Of a stretch of DNA of 64,000 bases, positions 24,867 to 34,648 are shown one piece after another; within the stretch, counting starts at the first letter, position 1, and every line of letters begins with the position of its first letter. The stretch is from Charina bottae. Lineage: Eukaryota > Chordata > Lepidosauria > Squamata > Charinaidae. Under the pieces are notes generated by a model. The model saw nothing but the letters and a program-made list of their open reading frames with translations, was not told where the DNA came from and did not search any database. The translations under genes were made by a program, and so were the position numbers. The stretch is taken from contig JALMGJ010000001.1 of assembly GCA_023362775.1 (NCBI GenBank), positions 91,782,001 to 91,846,000 of the forward strand, read 5' to 3'.

Positions 24867-25299
24867 TTACCCCAACAATGGTGTTTCCATTAGATAAGCA
24901 GTTGTGTGTCCAGATCAAAATCTAGCTTTTGCACAGCTTCTCTCACTGCATATGGATGGATGGGGATGATGGATGCTTGCAAGCTGTCCTGCGGTTGTAT
25001 TGTTCATGGGAAAGGGATGAGGGACAATTTAAAGATGAGGAGCTCTAATATAAATCTACCTTCACGGCTTATTTCTCAGTTTTGGTCTGGTCTTTATGCA
25101 TTCATGTTTTATTGAACCCAAAGACTGCTCACCATTTACTGACTATTAAACTTTCCCCACTGAAGTCAAGTCATAGGTTGCATACTGCATCACTGAATAA
25201 ACCACAGTTGGCTTTAGGCAAATATGAAAATAATTGGGGATGTTAAAACAGTCCTTGTGGATGCTCACAAAGCCCTTCAAGAACCTGTAAGTGCTTGCA

Positions 25300-26364
25300 A
25301 AGGTGTTTGCCCACCTCTAGTTCACAACAAACCGTGGCAAATTCTTAAAGAGATGGGAGTACCAGACCACCTTACCTGTCTCCTGAGAAACCTGTATGTG
25401 GGTCAAGAAGCAACAGTTAGAACCAGACATGGAACAACCGATTGGTTCAAAATTGGGAAAGGAGTACGACAAGGCTGTATATTATCACCCTGCTTATTTA
25501 ACTTATATGCAGAGTACATCATGAGAAATGCCGGGCTGGATGAATCACAAGCCGGAGTTAAGATTGCCGGGAGAAATATCAACAACCTCAGATATGCAGA
25601 CGATACCACCCTAATGGCAGAAAGTGAAGAGGAACTAAAGAGCCTCTTGATGAGGGTGAAAGAGGAGAGTGCAAAAGCTGGCTTGAAACTCAACATTAAA
25701 AAAACTCAGATCATGGCATCTGGTCCCATCACTTCCTGGCAAATAGGGGAAGAAATGGAAGCAGTGACATATTTTATTTTCTTGGGCTCCAAGATCACCG
25801 CAGACGGTGACCGCAGCCATGAAATTAAAAGACGCTTGCTCCTTGGGAGGAAAGCTATGGCAAACCTAGACAGCATATTAAAAAGCAGAGACATCACCTT
25901 GCCGACAAAGGTCCGTATAATTAAAGCTATGGTTTTCCCAGTAGTAATGTATGGCTGTGAGAGTTGGACCATAAGGAAGGCTGAGCGCCAAAGAATTGAT
26001 GCTTTCGAGCTGTGGTGGTGGAGAAGACTCTTGAGAGTCTCTTGGACTGCAAAGAGGTCAAACCAGTCAATCAATCCTAAAGGAAATCAACCCTGACTGC
26101 TCATTGGAAGGACAGATGCTGAAGCTGAAGCTCAAATACTTTGGCCACCTAATGCGAAGAGAGGACTCACTGGAAAAGACCCTGATGCTGGGAAAGACTG
26201 AAGGCAAAAGGAGAAGGGGACGGCAAAGGATGAGATGGTTAGATAGCATCACCGATGTAATGAACATGAATTTGAGTAAACTCCGAGAGACAGTGGAGGA
26301 CAGGAAGGCCTGGCGTGCTATGGTCCATGAGGTCACGAAGAGTCGGACACGACTAAACGACTGA
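25300..26364 (+). pseudogene. BovB ORF2 remnant (reverse transcriptase and C-terminus)
   Basis: Encodes RT motifs from HNKPWQILKEMG onward. They include RQGCILSPCLFNLYAEYIM, the catalytic RYADDTT (codons at 25593-25604), KAGLKLNIKKTQIM and the VMYGCESW block. The endonuclease and N-terminal half are missing. Near 26080 a 4-base duplication (TCAATCAATC) shifts the frame from SNQSILKEI to SNQSINPKG and a stop. The C-terminal part continues in another frame from 26104 (YFGHLMRREDSLEKTLMLGK). The open frame upstream of about 25300 is unrelated flank. Non-functional as a protein; a 3' source for SINE priming at best. Confidence 0.9.
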
Positions 26365-26376
26365 ACAACAACAAAG
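25300..26376 (+). mobile_element. BovB (RTE-clade) LINE, 5'-truncated, nearly intact RT end
   Basis: About 1.1 kb from within the RT domain to the 3' terminus (AGTCGGACACGACTAAACGA, then a CAA-rich end). It carries the BovB blocks HNKPWQILKEMG, KGVRQGCILSPCLFNLYAEY, the catalytic YADD and the C-terminal YFGHLMRRED. BovB is widespread in squamates and supplies the 3' ends recognised in Sauria SINEs. Confidence 0.92.
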
Positions 26377-26613
26377 TTCATATGAAAGTCAAGTTCATGC
26401 TTATACCTCCTCCGTATATCATGCAAAGAAGGAATGTTTGAAAAAGTCATCGATTTTTTTAAAAAAAGCTTTAGAATACTTTCACGTTCTGATTGCATCG
26501 TCCACAAAGTCCCATTCTACAAGGTCTTAGCTGTTCAAGGGCACACCTTAATGGAATTATTGGACAGTATGAAAGACTAGCACCTGGGTTTTTTTTTAGA
26601 AAACTGTGCAATG

Positions 26614-26617
<4 letters not shown>

Positions 26618-26668
<51 letters not shown>
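26618..26668. repeat. (TC)n microsatellite
   Basis: About 25 units, on the strand opposite to the (GA)n at 15735. Confidence 0.95.
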
Positions 26669-26671
<3 letters not shown>

Positions 26672-27368
26672 ATTATTCAATTTCTCTTTCAGTAAGTATA
26701 GAACAGGACACATTGTAAAAGCCTGCTACTTTCTGAATTGTCTTATGGGATTTGTCCCACACCCCAAAGTTTGGTTTTTGTTTTTTTTGTCATACTTTGC
26801 TTTCACTATGAACCTTACATTCTCACTATTTCAGCAACCAGAATTTTTTAACCAATGGCCAAAATCACACTGTGCCTGTAGCAGTATAGAAATGCTTTGG
26901 TAAGGCATGTAATGTACTACCTTATTCAGTAACCATGGGAACCACACATAGAAAAGGAGAGCAAGTTAGGAACTTCCCTTCTATTTTTTCTATTTCTGTT
27001 ATAGTTCAGGAGACCTGTGTCTAGATCAGCCAGAGAAAGAGATAAAAAGAGACTGGGGGTGGAAAGTCATTTTGCAAAATATGTAATCAATTCTTCCTGG
27101 AGTCAACTTCAGTAGTGTTGTGTGTTTCACAGTGGCTAACTCATTGCCTGCGGAAGGACCTTTTGCTCTTTGTACAAACCTTTTGTGTGCAGAGATATGC
27201 TGTCACTGAATGTAGTGGCTCCTTTCCCCATCATAGGTAATAGCCCTCAGACTCACATCTTTCATAAATTAATCAAATCTTTTTTACAGTCTAAGTTAGT
27301 GTTATACTATTCTAGGATAGGCAGCGAGAGTTCTACAACTGGATCTGTCCTAGGTGGAACCATCTACT

Positions 27369-27434
27369 CAGTGTTTCTCAACCTTGACAACTTTCAGATG
27401 TGTGGACTTCAACTCCCAGAATTCCCCAGCCAGC
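27369..27434 (+). mobile_element. hAT-type MITE (CAGTGTTTCTCAACC family), left half
   Basis: Begins CAGTGTTTCTCAACCTTGAC and ends CCCCAGCCAGCAT, the dyad centre of the family. It directly abuts the L2 fragment. Confidence 0.7.
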
Positions 27435-27435
27435 A

Positions 27436-27990
27436 TAAACACAAAAACAGGAGAGGATGACATTAGCCACTAAGGGAGCCATCACAAGATCTTCCCGGTC
27501 CCCTGGGACCCCCAGGCCTGAAGGCAAAGCCCGGTTTTGAGGGGCCTGTGGAATGTTAAGAGGGATGGAGCTAACCTCACTTCCCGGGGGAGAAGATTCC
27601 ATAAGGTGGGCACCACAGCAGAGAAGGCCCGCCTCCTGGGACCCGCCAAGTGTAGTTCCCTGATGGACAAGACCTGCAGCATGCCTTCTCTGCCAGATCT
27701 GGTGGGATGGGCAGATATAATTGGGGAGAGGCAGTCTCTCAGATAAACCGGCCCCATGCCATGAAGGGCTTTAAAGGTTAAAAGCAGCACCTTGAATTGG
27801 ACCCAGAAGCAAACTGGCAACCAATGCAGCTTGTGGAGCAGAGAGGTGACATGTGCCATTCTAGGGGCACACATAACTACCTGCACCACTGCATTTTGCA
27901 CCAGCTGAAGCTTCCAGATACTCTTCAAGGGTAGCCCTATGTAGAGCGCATTGCAGAAGTCCAATTGGGAGGTGACCAGGAGATGAGTGA
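27436..27990 (-). mobile_element. L2-group LINE ORF2 C-terminal fragment
   Basis: The minus strand has a 160-codon open frame running MDFCNALYIGLPLKSIWKLQ, LHKLHWLPVCFWVQFKVLLL, RAFSAVVPTLWNLLPREVRL, APSLLTF. This is the complete C-terminal module of L2-group ORF2 downstream of the RT. The fragment lacks its usual 3' tail. It is the best preserved L2 piece here and is young by that measure. Confidence 0.8.
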
Positions 27991-29465
27991 CAGTGATGAG
28001 TGATTATATAGATGAAGGTAATCTATTGAGGCCAGTACTGAATGAAACCTTCCTTAATTGGAGGTTCTTCAGAGCTCTTAGCTGCAATGCTAATTTTTTG
28101 GTTGCAACAGAGGTTCCCCATATTTTTAAATCCCAAGAAATGTATATTTTAGTTTCCCAGTGTTTTGTGATAGTAAATAGTAAATGTGGCAGCTAACCAC
28201 AGGAACTGTATTCATTTCTCAGGCAGCATGAGATTATAAGTCCTGATGATTGCAAGAAAGCCATTCTGTGATTTGGAGCATGGAGCTTTTTCACTAAGCA
28301 TCCACATGAGGGGGGAAAAACTCTCTATATTTTAACATCTACTGAGGGGACTCAGCTGCATTCCACTCTTGAGCCATATACAGTAAATGCTGTGCCTGAC
28401 CAAATTGTTCCCTCCAGCAGTGCAGTAAGTGCTGATGACTCTATGGCCAAAGAAGACCACTGAAAAACAAATGGGAGGTGGTGTCGTGCTTAGGAGGGCC
28501 TAACCTTAAGACACACTTCCTACAGAACAATGAAAAATATATGCCAATGCGGTCTGAGCCAACACAATAGGCACAAAATGTTGACCAGGAATGATGGAGG
28601 AATGAAAGATCGTAGAAGAAAACATGGCTCATTAGAATCGTGAACAGCTGGAGTTCCATCCAAGGATCAGGATACATTCTCGTGTTCTGTTGCGGGTTCC
28701 AATTATTTATTCCTAAATTGGGTCAAAATCTGCCTTGCAATTCTTCAGAAGTTTTGTTCTCCTGAGAAAGAGCCTCTGTTATTCTTTATTCTCAGAGATG
28801 CCCAAACATTTTTTTTTTATTTCTCTTGGTGGCGTTTAGTGGTAGAAGCTGCCATTAGTTAGGTGTTATTGTTTTCTGTTACTCATCTTTCCACCAGTTT
28901 CTAGTCCTCCAACTGGCCACCTTTACCACTCTGAAACAGCTCAGTGGGAGGAATTGCATCAGGAAGACTTTTCTTGGGATTTAATGGCTCTGTGGGCAGC
29001 CAGAGAGGTGGAGATTCCTGGAGAAATGCTGATAAGGAAAGAAAAAAATATCCATTGGCCAACCTGCAGCTAGAGCAGTGCAAGAACACCATCCATGAGA
29101 ATTTTATCAAAATACATTTATCCGTTGCAAGAAACGTTGAAAGTAAAATTTGTTTCATCAAACTGAAAGAGAACTGATTAGAAAAATATGCAGGATCATT
29201 TTCCTGCTTGGCAATATTTACTCATAAAAGAAAATCTCTCTGGCAACCAGCCTTTTGACATACAGCATCCTGAGAGCATTTCCTTTCATTTCAGTGCTTT
29301 AGGTTGCTTTAAAAAAAAAGTTAAGTTCACTGTTTTAGATTGTCTTATGCAAAGGTCACACTAGGCTATGAATTCCATTGTTTATACTGGGATGCCTTAG
29401 TTTATTCTGTGTAGGGCACCGTAGGTCTGTGTTTTACAGCTATGTGAACTCTTCAATAACCTTTG
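27991..29465. other. Intron 2, unassigned sequence
   Basis: No exon or known repeat recognised. Confidence 0.35.
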
Positions 29466-29760
29466 GTTCAATTCAATTTATTACGGTCATAGACCAGTAC
29501 AAGCAGAGTGCTCAGTGAGTGTATATAAATCTATCTTAATAGATAATAAATGAAATAAAATTTAAGACAAATTTAAAATACATTTATAAAACAACCTAAC
29601 TAGCATCTTTGAGTGAGGTCCAGGGTGCAGTCTATATTTAAATTATAAAATACTAACATCATATAAGCATAATATCTAAAATTACAAAGAGGTGATAATA
29701 TCTAAAATGTAAATGAATTACAATTACATAGAATGCATTTGGCTAGTGGAAAAAAATTCC
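29466..29760 (-). mobile_element. Possible LINE 3' UTR, A-rich
   Basis: TTCAATTTATTACGGTCATAG followed by long A-rich sequence resembles a reptilian LINE 3' end read in reverse. No coding match supports it. Confidence 0.3.
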
Positions 29761-30179
29761 TTCAATAACCTTACTAAACTTCTAGCTGAAAATCAGTCTA
29801 AAAGTATCTTCTTAGTGTCCTTATCTCCATTATTATTACTGGTTCAGTTCCTCCATTCCAGATAATAGGGAAGAAATCGTATAACAGCTGGCCCTGTATG
29901 TACAGTATGTATGTATTGCTCATGCTTATATGCTGCTTTAGTCCTATAAGTGACTTATACAATCCAATACAGTACAATAAAAATGTAACAATAGATCTTA
30001 GGATTCAAAGCAATAGATCAGTAAGTACCCAAATAACACAGCCTCCTTCTCTTGCTTGTGAAGAAAAACATCCTCTTAATAATACTTTCTGCTTTTCAGT
30101 CCATGAGGGCTCTGCAGGAAGGAAATGTTTTAACTGTTTTTTGGAATACCATGGGGATGGGGCCATCCTTGCCTTAAGG

Positions 30180-30454
30180 CAGGGGTCCCCAACCTGTGGG
30201 CCACGGCACACCAGTGGGCCGTGGCCTGTTAGGAAGTGGGCCACGGAGCTCCCTCCTGCAAACCCTGCCCCCAACGCACGCGATTGGCTCCCACCTGCAA
30301 ACCCCGCCCCCAGTGTGCACTATTGGCTCCCACCTGCAAACCCTCCCCCCGGTGCGTGCGATTGGCTCCCGCCTGCAAACCCCACCCCACCCGGTCTGTG
30401 GAAACATTTTCTTCCACGACTGGTCCCTGGTGCCAGAAAGGTTGGGGACCCCTG
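30180..30454 (+). mobile_element. hAT-type MITE (CAGGGGTCCCCAACC family) with four CCAAT-bearing tandem units
   Basis: A 275-bp element with termini CAGGGGTCCCCAACC and GGTTGGGGACCCCTG. The exact palindromic 8-bp target duplication CCTTAAGG lies at 30172-30179 and 30455-30462. The interior repeats a roughly 35-bp unit (GCAAACCCCGCCCCC, then GATTGGCTCCC) about four times. Each unit carries an inverted CCAAT box and a GC box. It ends about 70 bp before ferlin exon C. Confidence 0.88.
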
Positions 30455-30529
30455 CCTTAAGGGACAATCTGTTTATAAGGAGGGGGAGCATAATTGAGTG
30501 AGAGTGGCTGTGATTTGCTTTTGTTTCAG

Positions 30530-30711
30530 ACCAGTGTTTCCATTGAGATTCGGTACCAGGCCATGGATGGCAGTGTTGGTGCTTGGAATGATGATGAATT
30601 CTTGGAGAGTCCCAGGGTCCACCCGCATGGTGATCCCTATGAGGCCGATGTCCTGCTTCCCAGCCACAGACAGTCGAGCAAGACCAGCACTGCAGAGAAA
30701 GCCCTCCGGAG
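30530..30711 (+). CDS. Type II ferlin exon C: C2A end and linker
   Basis: A 182-nt exon after the acceptor ttgtttcag, ending CTCCGGAG before gtaatc. It encodes TSVSIEIRYQAMDGSVGAW, then NDDEFLESP, a linker, and a basic end EKALRR. Otoferlin has the equivalent motifs TS...VEVRYQATDGTVG.W.D..FL and then ...LLP..R.SSR...EKSFRR, so both the start and the end of the exon align. The middle (PRVHPHGDPYEADV) is not conserved with otoferlin, which favours a paralogue such as FER1L4. The exon ends with two bases of a codon. A hAT MITE sits about 70 bp upstream of the acceptor (30180-30454). Confidence 0.9.
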
Positions 30712-31104
30712 GTAATCATTAAAATGATCAATAGAAATGCCCATCCCACAGCTGTGTCCCGTATCTGCTGCCCCTTGCCACTGGATTTAGTAATCTGCCT
30801 GACTTCAGATTGTCTGTTGAATCAAAGGTCAGAATAGCTGCTCCCCAAAAATGCATCCCAGGGGATACAGCATGAAGATATATTGCTTCAGCATGGATTC
30901 TGCTACATCTGAGCAGCTTAGGTGTTGATGTTCCCTATTTTCTCAGGGGAAAAAGTGGTTTTGGAATCTTACCAGCACTGACATCAGCAACAGGTTGCTT
31001 TCTCTGCAGTCTCCTGCAGATCAAGGCTGATCTGGGCAAGAAGGTTTAGCCAGTTGGTATTATTAAACAAGCAAGCAAACAGGATAGTAATAAATTTACT
31101 TGTC
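30712..31104. other. Start of intron 3, unassigned
   Basis: Nothing recognised after the gtaatc donor. Confidence 0.35.
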
Positions 31105-31352
31105 CCTCCGGAGATCTGTACTGGTCCCGCCTTAATGACTTCCCAGAACAATTAAAATCCTGGTTGTTCTCCTGGGCCTTGGAATAGGATGGCTGATTTA
31201 TTTTTTGTGATGCTGACGTAGTCTTCCAGGTGGTTATGGATTTTTTTTTAAATATATTTTTTTTTCCCTTCCCCCCCCCCCCCCGCTTTTCATTATAAGT
31301 TGCCCAGAGTTGCTGAGGAGTGGGGTGGTCTCAAAACTGAATAAATCAAAGT
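31105..31352 (+). mobile_element. L2-group LINE 3' end
   Basis: Residual coding (LKSWLFSWALE-like), then GTTGCCCAGAGTTGCTGAGG and an AATAAATCAAA-like end. A poly-T/poly-C slip tract lies within it at 31237-31283. Confidence 0.55.
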
Positions 31353-31481
31353 TGAATTGAAATTGAATTGTCATTCAGGTAACTGAATTGATCTTATTCT
31401 CCAAATGGATATTCACTTGTACCCTTAAGGAGTGCAGACGGTGTGTGATTATATGCTCAAGAGTGACCCATCAGTTGAGTA

Positions 31482-31694
31482 TAGGTAGTCCTTGTTTAGT
31501 GACAGTTTGCAGTTACAACGGTGATGAAAAAGTAACTTTACAACCAATCCTGGCATTTACAACCTTTGTGGGTCTGTAAAGCAAAGGAAAGTTGAAGTAA
31601 GATCGTAAGCACAGTTGCGATTTCACTTAGCAACCGCTTTGCTTAATGACCAAGTTGCCGGTCCCAATTGTGGTCACTAAACGAGGACTACCTA
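31482..31694 (+). mobile_element. Tigger/pogo-like MITE
   Basis: Inverted ends TAGGTAGTCCTTGTTTAGTG and CACTAAACGAGGACTACCTA are bounded by TA on both sides (31480-31481 and 31695-31696). TA duplication is the mark of Tc1/mariner-superfamily insertion. Related to 47007-47434. Confidence 0.7.
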
Positions 31695-32334
31695 TAGATT
31701 ATTTGGTCTATACATGGTGATGCTGCTGTGAATTAAATACCGCTGATTCTATTTCTTTTGTAATTACCACTGCATGGTTGGTTCCACTCTAACAATTCCC
31801 TTTTTTTACTGGATTCTCTCTTGTAATATTGCTGATATGTCTGTCCCATATTTCCTTATGGAGGGTGCAGGAATAAATAGTGGCAAAGCCTGATGAAACT
31901 CATGTTGGTGGAAGGCAAGAGTGCTAGTTCCTTTATAACTGTGCAGTACCTTTTATTCACCTATTGAAGCTATGACTGGAATTTCTTCCTGGAAATCTAG
32001 AAAGTGTGAGAATGTTTCTAAAGAAACTTCTAGCTTGATTTTTGTTAAGTTAGAGCATCTAACTTAAATGTTCAAACTGCCTTCATGGAAGAGGCATAGA
32101 ATTTGAGCTTCAGCATCATTGGATTTTGGATTGATCCTCTTGCGATTGCCCCAGGATATCTGTTGGCAGTATGTTTCTGTCTGTCCCAAGTTCAATACGA
32201 GTGTGTTCAGCCCTGAAACATCCTTCTTAACTTCTTATCTTGGTATAGGTGTTGCCAGTTGTCATCTGTTCTCTTCTGGGTGTATTCCATCTATCTGTAT
32301 TTGTGTGTTTTTGTCTGCAAAAATGATACAAATA

Positions 32335-32335
32335 T

Positions 32336-32399
<64 letters not shown>
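32335..32399. repeat. Compound (ATAG)n(ACAG)n microsatellite
   Basis: About 5 ATAG units followed by about 11 ACAG units. Confidence 0.95.
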
Positions 32400-32506
32400 C
32401 TGTACGTCACATGCTTCTCATGGAGCACCATGGTGCAAAAACCTTCTCATGGGCCAGGCAATGATGAAACATCATTAATCCTTAATCCTCCTTAATCTCA
32501 CAACAC

Positions 32507-32935
32507 ATGGACAGACTTAACCATACTTTCAACTGGGAAACTGTGAGCATATTAGACCAGGCCAAATCCAAAAATGCTAGTGAATTCCTAGAAGCTTGGC
32601 ACTCAGACAAAGCAGCCATCAACAGACACATAGAGGTTAACAACATTTACATACCATTCATAAGAGACAATAGAATAGCCAGAAGACCAGAACACCCCTG
32701 GGCCAGCAATCAACAACAAGATATGCATAGATTAACAGCAAGATTAGCAGCAGAGGAGCAATCAAACAACACAATATACCCTAATCAAGGAACTATTAAC
32801 TCAGTCAATCACCCAAACAGCACACAACAGCCCAATCAAGGAACTACCAAGGAGAGTACAAGACCCCCACCAACACAGGCAGGACAAGCCAGGGTATATA
32901 AACAGACAGCAAGTTCCACTCCCTTTTCGCACTGA
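32507..32935 (+). pseudogene. PLE C-terminal coding remnant
   Basis: A 142-codon open frame. Its first part, HTFNWETVSILDQAKSKNAS followed by EFLEAWHSDKAAINRH, resembles the segment after the GIY-YIG endonuclease of PLE proteins (GHxFxxxxxxIL...AREFLEAWxSxxxxINRHIxL). The rest is Asn/Gln/Pro/Thr-rich and unordered. RT and endonuclease catalytic parts are absent. The TGA stop at 32933-32935 overlaps the CTGAAGA of the hammerhead-like core. The assignment rests on motif resemblance and the PLE-type tail; a DIRS-type or other source is less likely. Confidence 0.6.
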
Positions 32936-32972
32936 AGATGTTGCCTAGCCTGGCAATGAAACGTCTGCATGA
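32931..32972 (+). ncRNA. Hammerhead-ribozyme-like motif, type A copy 1
   Basis: The core CTGAAGA (32932-32938) is followed by stem II TTGCC-TAGCCT-GGCAA, then GAAAC-GTC. GCA before the core can pair with TGC after GTC as a minimal stem I. This fits the hammerhead consensus CUGANGA...GAAA...UH, except for one extra unpaired base before stem II. Activity is not demonstrated. Confidence 0.5.
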
Positions 32973-33042
32973 AAACCACAAGGCTCAGAGAGCACCAAAG
33001 ACTCCCCAGTTCAACCCTGAGCTACAAATATTCTCTTCGATT

Positions 33043-34363
33043 GGTACAATGCTTGGTGTTAACAGGCATAATGCACCACTTTGTGTGTTTGTGTTGACAG
33101 CCTCATTTAGGAGATCGAAATATATCTTTGATTGCTTCCAAGCCCTGACAAGAAAAACTGGAAGCAGCTATTCAGATGGGAGGGCAGCATCCACCAGCTC
33201 AGGCTTTACTGAGCCACCCAAAGAGAAACTGCAGAGTAACCCGGCAATTTTTAAAGTAAGAGTAGGCATACGATAAATGGGTGAGAGTGTAATCGCACAG
33301 TGCTTGGGTACCATTTTTTAGAATGATCTGTCAGATAACTGGAGTCAATATGAATTTGCTCCATCTATTGCTGTTTTGTAGTTATTTGGGTGACATCTAC
33401 CATGTGCCAGTAGACTACTAATTTTGAGCTTTTCATCAGCTGCTGCCAAAAAAATAATGGGTCAGGCAGCATTGGACATCAGCAGTCATTCCTGCAGCCA
33501 AAGTAGCTCATTAAAATCCTAGAGACTGTCAGAAGTAACAAGCCCTGGGAGAAGATTAATCAAATATGTGGTTTTAGGCCCCCAATTCAACTGGCAGAAA
33601 ATACTTCTTATTTCTTTGTTACAGGATTATGTGTCCTTTTATAACAATTTTTTTTTGAAAATGCCTTTTGATTGCAGAGAAATGAGTCTCAGCTTCATGT
33701 AATTATAGAACATTTCACTATTAGAAATGGTAGAAGTTTGTCTGACCTAGAGGTTAAAGTTGACTGGTAAAACAGTGATGTTATACAGATAATTCTGTAA
33801 AAATTATTGTACAAAATAAACAACATCCAAATCAAGTTTCAGCATTAGGCTGTCCAGTGTCTTTTCCATGATTCGAAGGAAATTGTTCTTTTTAAAAATT
33901 AATGTTTCAAACGCCAAAATGTAGTATATAATTTTTAAGGCAAGCCTGAACAAAATAATGTTTTCTAACAGATTCTGAGTGAAAAATACTTTTAGGAAAC
34001 TGAAGGAAACTGAGTTTTTCCAGTTTTGGCTAGCAACTGAGTCTACTAATGTAACTTTGCCTGTTTTTCAGGAAATGGCTATTTAGTGAGAGGTTAAACT
34101 TTCAGAGCTCGTAACTTCTATCGTACCTTCTGTTCTTACAGTTTTTGAATCAGAGTCTATGAAACAAAATGTCTAGAACCTCCTACACCATTAATATGGG
34201 CCTTTGTTGTGAAAAGGACTGTTGTTTGAGACCATAAATGAAACACATTAGCCATCTTCCAACCAATCTTCCAACATTGTTGCAAACCTATGTGCTTTTT
34301 CACAAAGTGACATTGGAAGATTTCCTCCCCACCCCACCCCACCCCACCCCACCCCACAGCATG
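33043..34363. other. Intron 3, unassigned, with (CCCCA)n at 34331-34357
   Basis: No gene. The pentanucleotide run and a short (CA)n precede the L1 insertion site. Confidence 0.5.
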
Positions 34364-34648
34364 CACACACACACATTTTTCTTTTTCTTTTTTTTAATAA
34401 ATTTTATTAGGTTTTGAATCTACATAGATAAAAGTTTGAAACAGAAAAGAAAATGGAAATACAAATCAAAGAAAGAGAGTAAAAAAGTGTAGTAAAGTAA
34501 AAAGAAAAAAGATAAAGATGAAACATAGAAATTAGTCAACTTCCGATTTGTCTCTGGTCATAGTAATTTAACAATTTTATCTTACATGCTAGGTCTATAT
34601 AAAACATTAAAAAACATTTCTTGTCTATTATATCAAATTATATATATT

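Larger units (their letters stand above)
32500..33042 (+). mobile_element. Penelope-like element, 3' fragment with hammerhead-like tail (type A)
   Basis: A 5'-truncated PLE. Its coding end (32507-32935) is followed at once by a conserved 112-bp tail (32931-33042) that recurs alone at 59844-59953 and 63879-63992. The tail begins with a hammerhead-ribozyme-like core. PLEs are known to carry hammerhead motifs in their terminal repeats. Confidence 0.7.

Noticed and set aside
29898..30497. 199-codon + frame and 191-codon - frame near ferlin exon C
   Set aside because: Both arise from the tandem units of the MITE at 30180 and overlap the real exon in the wrong frame or strand.
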